Shown: positions 42,477-52,277, counted from the first letter of the stretch. The stretch: 64,000 nucleotides of DNA from JADKCL01 sp046329055 (GCA_046329055.1 JAXLVK010000004.1:1-64000); one strand, 5' to 3'. Notes: generated from the letters alone by a model not told the origin. Translations and numbers: made by a program.

Positions 42477-42477
42477 T
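42440..42477. repeat. A/T-rich perfect inverted repeat
   Basis: ATCAATTGATAAT (42440-42452) and ATTATCAATTGAT (42465-42477) are perfect 13-bp arms around a 12-base loop. The right arm reaches the last base of the stop codon of the gene at 42477, so it probably serves as terminator. Confidence 0.7.
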
Positions 42478-43040
42478 TACATCTCTCCATCTCCGGACTC
42501 CATGCCGAGCTGCGACATCATCCCCATTTCATCCACCAATCCCCAGTACTCGGCCATCTTGCCATCTTGGATGCGAACGCAGTCATACCCCTCGAAAGTC
42601 ACCGATTCGCCAGTCGCCGGCATCCCGGGACCCATCGGGCCGCTGTTCACGCCGGACATGGTGATATGGGAGAGGAGGATGTCCCCAGAAATTGCGATAT
42701 GCTGAATCGTGATCTCGATGTTGGGGATCGCGGTATAGTAGTCATGGAACAGGCCCTTCATCGCCTTGAGGTCGCCGGGCTTGCCATCGGGCATGCCGTG
42801 GAACTTGAAGTCCGGGGTCACGAGGGCATCGTACTGATCCAGTTCATTGGTGTCATTGATCGCAATGACCTTGTTGTACAGCTCCTTTGCGGCAGCTTCC
42901 AGGCTGTCGGTCGCGCGGTACTTGTCCAGCTCAGCCTTGAGGTCCTTGTACTCCTGCGAAGCCTTCGGGTCCGGCTTGCAAGCGACCATGAACAAGGAGA
43001 CAGCCATACAGGCAACCACAAGCAAATACTTGTTTTTCAT
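42477..43040 (-). CDS. SnoaL-like domain lipoprotein
   Basis: A 187-residue protein starting at the ATG at 43040. A lipobox MVAC puts the lipid on Cys21. After a short coiled coil (YKDLKAELDKYRATDSLEAA) follows a SnoaL/NTF2-like ester-cyclase fold: FKFHGMPDGKPGDLKAMKGL, FHDYYTAIPNIEITIQHI and the final MAEYWGLVDEMGMMSQLG. Members of the fold bind small hydrophobic molecules, and most lipoprotein versions have no known substrate. A well-matched promoter lies 60 bases upstream. Confidence 0.85.
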   Translation of the reverse strand: MKNKYLLVVACMAVSLFMVACKPDPKASQEYKDLKAELDKYRATDSLEAAAKELYNKVIAINDTNELDQYDALVTPDFKFHGMPDGKPGDLKAMKGLFHDYYTAIPNIEITIQHIAISGDILLSHITMSGVNSGPMGPGMPATGESVTFEGYDCVRIQDGKMAEYWGLVDEMGMMSQLGMESGDGEM

Positions 43041-43100
43041 ATCAATAGCGGTTTTGGAGTGACGAAATCGATCCTGCCGGGCAACGCGCGTCCGGCGGGG

Positions 43101-43131
43101 CAAATTTAGGCATCATCACCCTGCCGTCAAA
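43101..43131 (-). promoter_or_regulatory. Promoter of the SnoaL-like lipoprotein gene
   Basis: On the minus strand TTTG (43128-43131), a 19-base spacer and TAAATTTG (43101-43108) match the Bacteroidota consensus exactly. The start codon is 60 bases downstream, after a GC-rich leader. Confidence 0.75.
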
Positions 43132-43211
43132 GTGATGCGGATGGCCATGGGGGCTCGCTGTCAAGGCAAAAGCAGAGGTTACTTCGGACGTAAACGATGA
43201 CCATGCATTGC

Positions 43212-43376
43212 TCACCATTCGTGCCGCTCATACTGAGCATGGACCTCTTCCGTCTCATCGGATTCGTCGGCGACCCACGTCTCCAATTGGCTCAATTGCG
43301 GCACAGGCGACCATCCATAACGCAGGTAGGCGAAGGACACGCCATCGTTGCAGGGCCGCTCCAGATGCTTCACCAT
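43212..43376 (-). CDS. Small ORF (54 aa) overlapping the end of a lipoprotein gene
   Basis: The ATG at 43376 overlaps the last codons of the lipoprotein gene (CGATGGTGA), and the frame runs 54 codons to a TGA at 43212. The product begins MVKHLERPCNDGVSFAYLRY and ends in an acidic, His/Tyr-containing stretch. It has no signal peptide or recognised motif. Overlap and orientation suggest translational coupling within a three-gene cassette. It may instead be the decayed or frame-shifted end of the lipoprotein gene. The ORF is too short to be sure. Confidence 0.4.
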   Translation of the reverse strand: MVKHLERPCNDGVSFAYLRYGWSPVPQLSQLETWVADESDETEEVHAQYERHEW

Positions 43377-44185
43377 CGGTATGCCTTCACTTCGACGCCA
43401 GTTTCCTCAGCGAACTCGGAAGTGGAGATGAACCAAGACTTGATCTCCTTTAGGAAGAAGTGTTCATCCCACTCGTACACATGGTATGCGATGTCCCTGG
43501 ACTCCGGGCATGGGGCATGGAGCATCACCACAGCGTGTAGCAGCCCGTCCCGGCGGTAGAGGAGATAATTGGAAACGGTACTTCTGCGGTCTGCGTGGCA
43601 AAAGGAGTCGTATTGTACCATCAACCCAGGCATCCTATGAAACTTGAATTTACGGAATGCCCGCACACGCCCATCCTGATCATCATGGGGATCCATCCCC
43701 AATGGGATGAACGCAGAATCCGTCCGCTGCAAATTGCGATGAACATAGATCGGAACATAAGCCAATGCCCGCGATGCGCTCCCAGATGCGGGAATGCACT
43801 TGCCGCTCCTAACCTGCATTGGTGCATATCCGTTGGCTGACTGAATGGCGCCGTTACGCTGATCCTTCATTGCAAACTCGATCTCCTCTATCGCCGTTTT
43901 TGGCAGCTTTAGTTTCATTTGTTGATTCAAGGCGGCCGCACCATTTTCCAATATCAAGTACGGATCCATTATCCTTGCGCTGTCGCCCATCCATCTGTCC
44001 CTTTGCAGGCGCTGAATCGTCATCTTGCTGTCCGGCGTGAATTCACGCTCACCCGAGGCCATTGCTCGCAGTGTCCGTACGCTCACCCTGGGCACGCAGG
44101 CGGTGAGCAGGAGGAATGCCAGAAGCAAAGTTGGTAGCGGAGTTCCCTTGCCTACTCGGGGCACAGCCCAGTTCATTGCATTCAT
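43370..44185 (-). CDS. Putative lipoprotein in the eCIS-like cassette
   Basis: A 271-residue protein with an N-terminal hydrophobic segment and lipobox LTAC (cysteine near residue 30). The mature part contains basic and tyrosine-rich segments (RMPGLMVQYDSFCHADRRST; VYEWDEHFFLKEIKSWFIST) and resembles no family I know. It starts six bases after the stop of the gene at 44192, so the two are co-transcribed. It might anchor, chaperone or neutralise the product of that gene; this is only inference. Confidence 0.65.
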   Translation of the reverse strand: MNAMNWAVPRVGKGTPLPTLLLAFLLLTACVPRVSVRTLRAMASGEREFTPDSKMTIQRLQRDRWMGDSARIMDPYLILENGAAALNQQMKLKLPKTAIEEIEFAMKDQRNGAIQSANGYAPMQVRSGKCIPASGSASRALAYVPIYVHRNLQRTDSAFIPLGMDPHDDQDGRVRAFRKFKFHRMPGLMVQYDSFCHADRRSTVSNYLLYRRDGLLHAVVMLHAPCPESRDIAYHVYEWDEHFFLKEIKSWFISTSEFAEETGVEVKAYRW

Positions 44186-44191
44186 GCCTCG

Positions 44192-45889
44192 TCAGTCTTG
44201 ACCTTGCTGCGTCTGTATCGCATTGTAGTTTGTGGTCAGGTCGATGACCGTGTAGTACCACCTGCGCTGACCGCTGTCGTCAGCGAACTGCTGCATGTTC
44301 CACCAGTAATCGTAGAAGGCGTCGCCTCCGAAGATGTTTTGGCAGCCTTCCGAGGAGTCGCTCACATTGCTGTCGATCTCGGTAGAGCCATCGTTCAGGG
44401 CCACATCAGGATAGGAGGTACTTGTGCCATCAAATGCCGCTGCCTCCGCCTCGTTGCTGAATTCAATGGTCTCCTTGAGGTAGGTCACCCAACCGTTGAC
44501 CTGTGCTTGTGTGGCATTGGCAGCGAGGCAGGCCGTTTCAAATTCGGTGAAAAGCGTGGTGATCCGTGTGAAATCGTCGATGGCGGCCTGATCCGGCGTT
44601 TGTCCCTCCACGGGGGTAGTTTGCAGGGCAAGTGCGCTCGTGTTCGCCTGATCCAGATAGAAGTAGGCCGCATGGTCGCGGTCCTTGCCCCAATTGCCGA
44701 GGATGTAGAAGATTTCTGAGAGCTTGTGCTGTACCGTGAAAGTCGTCTCGCTCATGGCTCCATCTCGTCCGGGGAGTGAGGTCATGATGTCGTTGGTCAC
44801 GGTCATGCCGCCGCGCAGGCCCGTCATGCCGCCCGGATGGTGATTGAAACCGTTGCCATCCGTAGCATCGAATGCCAGCGTATCGTTGGTATTCTGCACG
44901 AGGAGGTGACTGTTGCGGCCCCCGGATTGGCGGGATTTGTGCAAGCCGAGCGTGGTGAGTGCCGTTTGTGGCTGTATGTGCCGGTTGGCCGTCGCATCTC
45001 CGGGCTCCGTCGATCCGATATAGGTCTTGCAATGCTTCACCTGCGCATCGCCTTCCCCTTCCACCCATGCCACAGCGGCGGTATCGTTCCAGTCGTTCGA
45101 GTTTTCCGGATCCAATGACCGCCTCAGGCTCACGATGTTGGTGATCTGCGGGTTGTCGCTCCACAGGCCATGCCGCGCCATTGTCAGGTCCCGGAAGAAA
45201 TCATAAAGAGTCGCCTCATTCGCCGTACCAAAATCAGGGATTTCGATCTGCGTATTGTCCGCGCGGGCCATGCTCGTATTGGTCGTGTCCTCATTCATGT
45301 AGTTGAGGCGCGCCTGCGTGTCGTTTTGGTCGGCGTACAGGCCCATCACAGTTTTGATGAAGCTCCCGCCGGGCTTGCCATCCACGGAGAGGCCATTGGC
45401 AGCTTGGAGCAGGGCGATGCCCATGATCACCTTGTCGCTCACGATCTTCACGTCATCGTCCGAGGTGCCTTCAAGGTCCGTGGACACGCTGTAATCCACG
45501 CCAGTGACATTCGTCGAGACATATTCGCAGATGCGGATCGCCGTATTGTAATTGTATTGGACATTGTTGTCCCATTCATTGTCAGCATTGCCCCCGATCA
45601 TGAAGGCACGGGCGCTGCTCAGGTTGACCGCCGCCGCTGTGACCGTGGTGCCTTGGTTCACCGAGAAGAGGTTGGCATCCGTCGCGCTCTGCGTCGCCGT
45701 GTAGTCCCCATGCGTGAGGGTTGTTGTGGTGAGGGCATCCCCGTTTTCGGGCGCGTTTTCATTTTCTGTGAGCTGCAATGGATTGGCTGTGAGGCCAAAT
45801 GCGGGCGGGGTCATGGACGTGCCGCCAGCGCTCTCCAAAGGATTGGCAGCCGGGGCGGCTGTGATAGGTGCTTTTTGAAATTCTGACAT
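44192..45889 (-). CDS. Large protein with eCIS-type N-terminus and PG-binding-like segment
   Basis: A 565-residue acidic protein without a signal peptide. The disordered N-terminus has GGTSMTPPAFGLTANPLQLT (residues 22-41), a motif I associate with DUF4157-type proteins encoded near extracellular contractile injection systems. The DUF4157 domain itself is not seen. Around 110-185 a segment with LLQAANGLSVDGKPGGSFIK resembles a peptidoglycan-binding repeat. The C-terminal part (about 390-565) is helical and ends in a Tyr/Trp-rich stretch (FYDYWWNMQQFADDSGQRRW). It could be an injected effector or toxin, followed by its partner genes. No sheath or tube genes lie in this window. Confidence 0.55.
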   Translation of the reverse strand: MSEFQKAPITAAPAANPLESAGGTSMTPPAFGLTANPLQLTENENAPENGDALTTTTLTHGDYTATQSATDANLFSVNQGTTVTAAAVNLSSARAFMIGGNADNEWDNNVQYNYNTAIRICEYVSTNVTGVDYSVSTDLEGTSDDDVKIVSDKVIMGIALLQAANGLSVDGKPGGSFIKTVMGLYADQNDTQARLNYMNEDTTNTSMARADNTQIEIPDFGTANEATLYDFFRDLTMARHGLWSDNPQITNIVSLRRSLDPENSNDWNDTAAVAWVEGEGDAQVKHCKTYIGSTEPGDATANRHIQPQTALTTLGLHKSRQSGGRNSHLLVQNTNDTLAFDATDGNGFNHHPGGMTGLRGGMTVTNDIMTSLPGRDGAMSETTFTVQHKLSEIFYILGNWGKDRDHAAYFYLDQANTSALALQTTPVEGQTPDQAAIDDFTRITTLFTEFETACLAANATQAQVNGWVTYLKETIEFSNEAEAAAFDGTSTSYPDVALNDGSTEIDSNVSDSSEGCQNIFGGDAFYDYWWNMQQFADDSGQRRWYYTVIDLTTNYNAIQTQQGQD

Positions 45890-45997
45890 TGGCTAACTGA
45901 CTGTTGATGAATGTGGAGGTAAGATACGGAATTTTCCCTGATCTGAGGCATTTCTTCTCCCATTCTAAGCCACCAATTGCCAGTTCCCAAGCCCCCC

Positions 45998-46053
45998 GAT
46001 TGCCGTTTGCCAACCCTATGACCACGAGGTGTGTGGGTTGGCAAACGGCAATC
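45998..46053. repeat. Long perfect inverted repeat in a divergent promoter region
   Basis: Arms of 19 bp (GATTGCCGTTTGCCAACCC and its complement) flank an 18-base loop. Degenerate half copies lie outside: AATTGCCAGTTCCCAAGCC at about 45975 and ACGGCAACC at about 46068. The site sits between the eCIS-like gene (left) and the P-type ATPase gene (right), which diverge. Confidence 0.75.
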
Positions 46054-46172
46054 TTCCCGAGAGCAAAACGGCAACCGCCCCCAAAAATCCTGATCCTCGT
46101 CACCCATTCCCCTGACAAACCCCACCCGAGTTCCCGCCGCAAACTGCTACCTTGCCCCTCAGATCAAAGCGC

Positions 46173-48695
46173 ATGCCCAGAGGCCTCACCTCCACCCAAG
46201 CCGCCGACCTGTTGAAACGGCACGGCCCAAACGAGCTGCCCACAGCCGCTCCCAAAAGCGTGTGGCGCATCGCCATGGAGGTCATCCGAGAGCCCATGTT
46301 CCTGCTCCTCATCGGCTGTGGCACCCTCTACATGATCCTCGGTGACTACCAAGAGGGCGCTGTCTTGATGTCCGCCATCTTCCTCATCATTGGGATCACC
46401 TTTTTCCAGCACCGCAAGACTGAGCGTGCCCTCGATGCCCTCAAGAACCTGAGCAGCCCGCGCGCACTCGTCATCCGGGACGGCAAGGAGAAACGCATAG
46501 CGGGCCGCGAAGTCGTGGTCGGCGACCGCATCCTCCTGCAAGAGGGCGACCGGGTACCGGCGGATGCCCGGATCATAGATGCGCATGGGTTGCATGTGGA
46601 CGAGTCCCTGCTCACGGGCGAGAGCGTCCCCGTGGCGAAGGTAGGTCCGGGCAGCTCAGCGAATGGCGAGGCGATTTCCCCGACCGTGTCCACTGCTGCC
46701 AATGACCATTCCAACGTCATCTTCAGCGGCACTCTCGTGGTGCGGGGCAGGGGAGAGGCAGAAGTCCACGCCACAGGAGCAGGCACGGAATTCGGCAAAA
46801 TCGGAGCGACTTTGGGATCGATCGCCCCGCAGCCCACCCGCCTGCAACGGGAAATGGGACGTTTTGTCCGCACGGTCGCCTTCATCGCCATCGGCATCAC
46901 TGTCCTGGTGATCCTGCTGTTTTACCTCACCCGCGGCAATTTCCTCCAAAGCCTGCTCAACGGCCTCTCATCTGCCATGGCCATTTTGCCGGAGGAATTC
47001 CCCGTCGTTTTCACCGTCTTCATGGCCCTCGGGGCTTGGCGGCTCAGCCGAAAGCAAGTCCTCACCCGCGTGCCTGCTGCGATTGAAACCCTTGGCACTG
47101 CGACTGTGTTGTGCAGCGACAAGACGGGCACCATCACCCAAAATCAAATGACCGTCACGCACCTGTCATTTGATGGGATGGAGATGGAAGTCAGTGATTT
47201 GGGGCACAATGCGGCCGCGATTCATCTCATCCGCATCGCACAAGCAGCTTCGCAGCCCGGCACCATCGACCCCATGGAATTGGCGATCCTGAATGCTGCG
47301 AAGGCCAATGGCGCGGGGGAAATGCCGCAGGTCGTCCATGAATATGCGATCGGGCATGGCCTCTTGGCGATGAGCCATATTCTCCCGGTGAAGGAGGAAT
47401 ACTTTCCGGTTGCGACCAAAGGGGCGCCGGAGGCGGTGTTCAAGCTCTGCAAATTGAGTGGCTCGGATTTGGCGGAAGCGGAAGCGAGCCTGCAGCGCAT
47501 GGCGGCGCAGGGTTTGCGGGTGATCGGCGTGGCGGAGGGACGGCATCCAGCGGAGGTGGCATTTCCGGAGACACAAGCGGGATTTGAACTGCGATTCCTG
47601 GGCTTGCTGGGGCTAGAGGATCCCGTGCGTCCCGAAGTGCCCGAAGCCATCGCCCAATGCCATACCGCGGGCATCCGGGTGGTGATGATCACAGGCGACA
47701 ATCCCGAGACGGCGCGGAGCATCGGTGCGCAAATCGGGCTGCCTGAGCAGGGGAGGATCATGACGGGCAAGGACTTGACGGAGATGGACGACGCGGCCTT
47801 GCAGGTGGCCATGAAGGACGTGCACATCTGCGCCCGGGTTGCGCCTGAGCAGAAGCTGCGCATCGTGCGGGCATTGCAGGCGGCAGGCGAGGTCGTGGCC
47901 ATGACAGGTGACGGCGTGAACGATGCCCCGGCCCTCAAGGCGGCGGACATCGGTGTGGCGATGGGCAAGAAAGGCACTGACGTGGCCCGCGAAGCAGCGG
48001 CATTGGTCTTGCTAGACGACAATTTCGCCTCCATCGTGGGTGCCATCCGGCTGGGCAGGCGCATCTTCGACAACCTCCAAAAAGCCATGGCTTATATCAT
48101 TGCCATCCACATTCCCATCATCGGGTTTGCGCTGTTGCCGGCATTTTTTGCCTCCTGGCCATTGCTGCTGTTGCCCTTGCATATTGTGTTCATGGAGCTC
48201 ATCATCGACCCCGTATGCTCGGTGGCATTCGAATCGGAGCCGGACGAATTGGGGGTGATGTCCCGACCTCCCCGACCTTCGAAGGAGGTCTTCTTCGGCG
48301 GGCGCAATATCCTCAGCAGCCTGGCCAAGGGGCTGTTGTTGCTGGTGACAGTGCTTGCGGTTTACCTGCTATCCGTCCAAGAAGGCCATACCGTCGGGGA
48401 GGTGCGCGCCATTGCATTCACCTCCCTCATCATCGGCAACGTCTTCCTCATCTTCGCCCTCCTCTCCAAGACCCGCAACGTCTTCTCTGTCATCCGCGAA
48501 GGCAACTGGGCCGCATTGGGCATGGCTGCCGGAGCGATGGTATTGCTCTTGTTGCTGCTCTTGGTACCACCACTCCGGACACTGTTCGGATTCGAATTCC
48601 CCGGATGGCAGCATTTCCTCCCCTCGATCGCCGGCGCTGCAGGCATGCTGACGGTCTTGGAGGTTTGGAAGCTGATTCGGCGTGGGAGGGGGTGA
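46173..48695 (+). CDS. Cation-transporting P-type ATPase (P2-like)
   Basis: An 840-residue membrane pump starting at the ATG at 46173. It has the N-terminal cation-ATPase domain, the TGES loop (LLTGESVPVA), the phosphorylation site CSDKTGTITQNQM (Asp316), and the hinge GDGVNDAPALKAADIGVAMG. Ten helices can be placed. Ion-site motifs differ from the calcium pump: helix 4 reads LPEEFPVVFT and helix 6 MELIIDPVCSVAFESEPDE, lacking the TDGLPA pattern. The substrate may be Ca2+, Mn2+ or another cation and cannot be decided. Usual length for bacterial P2-like pumps. Confidence 0.88.
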   Translation: MPRGLTSTQAADLLKRHGPNELPTAAPKSVWRIAMEVIREPMFLLLIGCGTLYMILGDYQEGAVLMSAIFLIIGITFFQHRKTERALDALKNLSSPRALVIRDGKEKRIAGREVVVGDRILLQEGDRVPADARIIDAHGLHVDESLLTGESVPVAKVGPGSSANGEAISPTVSTAANDHSNVIFSGTLVVRGRGEAEVHATGAGTEFGKIGATLGSIAPQPTRLQREMGRFVRTVAFIAIGITVLVILLFYLTRGNFLQSLLNGLSSAMAILPEEFPVVFTVFMALGAWRLSRKQVLTRVPAAIETLGTATVLCSDKTGTITQNQMTVTHLSFDGMEMEVSDLGHNAAAIHLIRIAQAASQPGTIDPMELAILNAAKANGAGEMPQVVHEYAIGHGLLAMSHILPVKEEYFPVATKGAPEAVFKLCKLSGSDLAEAEASLQRMAAQGLRVIGVAEGRHPAEVAFPETQAGFELRFLGLLGLEDPVRPEVPEAIAQCHTAGIRVVMITGDNPETARSIGAQIGLPEQGRIMTGKDLTEMDDAALQVAMKDVHICARVAPEQKLRIVRALQAAGEVVAMTGDGVNDAPALKAADIGVAMGKKGTDVAREAAALVLLDDNFASIVGAIRLGRRIFDNLQKAMAYIIAIHIPIIGFALLPAFFASWPLLLLPLHIVFMELIIDPVCSVAFESEPDELGVMSRPPRPSKEVFFGGRNILSSLAKGLLLLVTVLAVYLLSVQEGHTVGEVRAIAFTSLIIGNVFLIFALLSKTRNVFSVIREGNWAALGMAAGAMVLLLLLLLVPPLRTLFGFEFPGWQHFLPSIAGAAGMLTVLEVWKLIRRGRG

Positions 48696-48717
48696 GGTGC
48701 ACTTCCTTAAGATATTA

Positions 48718-48763
48718 CCACCAAGGCACCAAGTTGCGCACGGATGCCTTGGTGCCTTGGTGG
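48718..48763. terminator. Bidirectional hairpin between convergent genes
   Basis: CCACCAAGGCACCAAG (48718-48733) and its complement (48748-48763) form a perfect 16-bp stem with a 14-base loop. It lies between the ends of the P-type ATPase and the minus-strand propeller gene, so it could end both transcripts. No clear T-run is present. Confidence 0.55.
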
Positions 48764-48800
48764 CAAAACAATTCAAGAACAACGATACAATCGATCGCGC

Positions 48801-51800
48801 CTACGGTGCCTGCGTAAACCACACGCTCCGTCCATAAGTCCCGATATAGAACCTGCGCCCCAATGTCGGCCAACTCACGAACCGGACATCCGCCAAATGC
48901 AGCACATTGGTCGTGGGAAGCCCGTTGCTCTGATTGGACCACGTTGCACCAGCATTGGTACTCATATAGACCTTGTCCTCGGTAGTCATCACCAAGGTGG
49001 CAGGGTTCACAGTCCAGTCAGCATCGATCCCCCATAGGCGTTGAGTGGCAATATTGCCGCCCCCGTTGAGAGCCAAGGCCAGCCTCGTCCAGCTTGTTCC
49101 GTCCCATTTGAAGAGATGTCCTTCGTTCATGGATCCGCCCGTCGTATTGCGCCAGCGAGTGAAAATCGCATACCCCAGGTTGTCGCTCAGCATGCAAATG
49201 CGATTGACTCCAAGATCAACGGCATTCGCAACCCCTGTCATATTGACCGTCATAACTGTAGTCGTCCCTGGAATGCGGTCAAAGCGGAACATGCGGCCAT
49301 TACTCGTACCAAAGAAGACAGACTGCCCATTGGGGCTGCCTGCTGCGGAGACGCCCTCATTCGTGGCCATAGGAATGGCAGTTTCATATTGAAATCGCCA
49401 GCCTTGAGTTGCGGAGGGACTCCAATAGGAATAGACATTTGCCCCAAGCCAGCCGTATCCATGCAATGTGGAAGTTGTGCCAGCCACTGGCAAAGGCGAA
49501 TTCACCAAGACAAAGTCTCCTCCAGCCAATGTTGTAGGCCCTGAAGCGCCAGGCGGAAAGGTCGTCACGGGAATATCGCCGCGATCTGCAAGGGTCGTGC
49601 CCGTCCATTCGGCCCTCGCCAAGGGGTCAGGCTGCCCACCATAGATCCGGAATACCGCAGACCCATCTCCGATGAAGGTAAAGTAGCCCCCGTCCCCACC
49701 AGGATCGGGCGAGATTTTTTGCCACCTCGAGTCCCCTTGTCTCGCCCAGTTGTTGCCGTTGTCCTGAGTCCCGACTGCCATCAAGCCAGTTACTTGGTAG
49801 CACATGCTCAAGGTGCCTGTGAAGTTTCTCGCCCCGTCGGTGGTGTAGCAATAAAGCGTAGGCACGTTCCTATTGAAGTAGCTCGTGTAGGTGGAAAACT
49901 TGTCAAAGGTCGCAGCCAATCCGCCATCATCGCAGTAGTACAAGGTGCGTCCGGACTTGTCATAATCCGACCAAATGAGCTTGTGAAAGTCATCATGGAT
50001 ATGGGTGACATCAGGAGCGCGCCATGTATTTCCGCCATTGGTGCTACGAAATGACCTCACGTAGCCCAGCGACACCACGTTGTTATCCACAGGATTTGCA
50101 GCGATTCGGTTGTACATATTGCCTCCCCCATCGCCCCCACATTGAGTGTTCATGGGTAGTGTGGAGTTTTCTAGGGTCATTGCGACGGCATTCCAACTCA
50201 GACCTTCATCTGTAGATTTGAAAACGTATTTCATGGGTAACCCAATGCCGGTATAGCCTGGAGGGGCAGTCGGCGCAGAAATTGCGCAGTAGGCCCATGT
50301 TCCATACTTCGACAGCGACGGTGCCCCAGTGCCATACGACCCGTCACCGCCAGTAAATGATAGTGATGACAGTGACAACTGTGTCGAGCCCGCACCATTG
50401 ACTACGCCACGGGTTACCGATGTGCCCACGCCCCCCACCAGCACGATCCCAGCATTGGTCGTCCACCGCTTGGCGAAAATCCCTGATGATGTACGGTAAA
50501 ACAGGGTGATCTCATCGTCAAACGCAGACGAAGCCCAGCAATTCATCACTGCGGTACCGTTGTGATTCCCGAGGGAATAGGATTGCGATGCAAAGTTCGT
50601 CCCTGTGTAGGCATTCCAATAGTTCGTGCGCATCGTTCCATCTTGAGCTTTCCAGAACAGGTCCAGTTGCAAAGGATTCCGCGACACCAAGGACAGCCTG
50701 CCGGTCGTGGCAGCGGTATTGACAGCAGTCAAAGCATAGCAATGCCCCGTCCATTGCTCAGGAGCGACACTGTTCCAGTAGGTGGTCATGAGCCTGCCAT
50801 CCGTTGCGACCCACACCACATCCAATTTGTTCTGATCCCTTGCTACTGCAGAGATACCGCCTCCGGTACTTGCCGTTCCCGTCCCAGGCAGCTGATAGAG
50901 GTTGCCCCAGTTCGTGGACACCCCTTGGGCCCACCAGTTGGTGCGAACGCCGCCAGAGGGGTCGATCCAAAATACATTGAGCGTATTGGCATCACGAGCA
51001 GTCACTGCTATCCGGCTCGAAAGATTTACCCCACCCGGCCCTACCACCGTCGCAGGTGCCGTCCAAGCTCCCGTGCTGCTGCTCCAGGCTATGTGGCGCA
51101 TGCTCCCGTCAGTCGTGACATAAAACACATCCAAATTGTTCGGCGTTCGGGAAACTGCTGCGATGCCACTACCAGAGGCTACTGTACCAGCAGGTTGCAG
51201 GTTTGTGTTGTGCCCAATCCAATCCCCGTTCGCATTGTCCCACCAAGTCGTCTTCAACTCTCCGGCGGGTCCGGCATAGAAGAGGTCCAGGTGCAATTCC
51301 CCACGAGCTACCACTGCGATGTCAGTGGAGGTATGGGCGGCTCCTGTGGGAGTGATCGAGGCCACCTGCCCCGTCCAGCCTGTCCCCAGTACATTCCAAG
51401 CCGTACGCAACGTGCCATTTGAACTCACATAGAAGATGTCCCGATGTACAGGGCTCCGATTCACCACAGCCATCCCCATGTTGGACGATGATTCCGAATT
51501 GATTGTTTCCAAAGCACCCCAATTGGCTCCTGAGGATTTCACGGACATTTGGTGGATGTTGGACGTGGCATTCCCATTGGTCGCTGCAGTCCAAGTGTAA
51601 GTCCGTGGATTTGCCAACGGATTCGGGATCGGAGAGAGGAAAACTCCGTTGTTGCAACCGAGCAGGATCACCCGCTGCCCGTTGAGAATGGAGATGTCAT
51701 TGACCCTCGTCGTTCCGGAGGGAAGATTGATGGTCGTCCAGTTGTCCAGATTCGGGGAACGGTTCTCGTAGAGGGTGGTAGAGGTGGCCAGATAGACATG

Positions 51801-52111
51801 GAACTCACTGTCAGTGCCCCGCTCTATGGTTGAAACATCGATGTTAGCCCAGGTACTGGGGGTCAGGTTCTGTGAATTGCCCAGCTTATCCACTTTCCAA
51901 ATCCCTCCAGTAGATACACCCATCAAGACGCTGCCGTCTCGAAAATCGACCATGTCATCCACGCGCCCAGAGGCAAAGGCTTGTGTCGCATTGTCCACCA
52001 GGATGCCTCGGGTATGGCGTTCTGCCAGTTCAGGTTCTGCCCATGCACCAGCATCAGTGCCCACATGGACAGACAATAAACAATTGTCTTCTTCAAATTG
52101 ATACTTTTCAT
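48801..52111 (-). CDS. Secreted beta-propeller protein with PLL-type lectin repeats; apparent frameshift
   Basis: About 1100 residues. The signal peptide (MKSINLKKTIVYCLSMWALM, start 52111) lies in one frame, and the mature protein (from GILVDNATQAFASGRVDDMV) in another; inserting one C into a CCC run near 52010 would join them. The outer parts resemble Asp-box/VPS10-type propellers (STNAGATWSNQSNGL; KSTDEGLSWNAVAM). Inside are about six repeats of roughly 50 residues such as RDQNKLDVVWVATDGRLMTT, which match fucose-binding PLL/DUF346 lectin repeats. It has no T9SS sorting domain at its end. It may bind glycans outside the cell. The frameshift could be a sequencing error or a real inactivation. 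Confidence 0.75.
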
Positions 52112-52277
52112 AACGAAGTGATTTTTTCTCTCTCTGATGAGGATGCGACTCGGCTGCAATTGGAACCCACAAACGGCCCTCTCCTCCCTGCAAATCTCAT
52201 CGCAAACCCTTCCGAGAAGTTAGGACTTTCGCGCCAGAAACACGCACAATTGCGACAATTCCGCTGAATCTCCCTCC

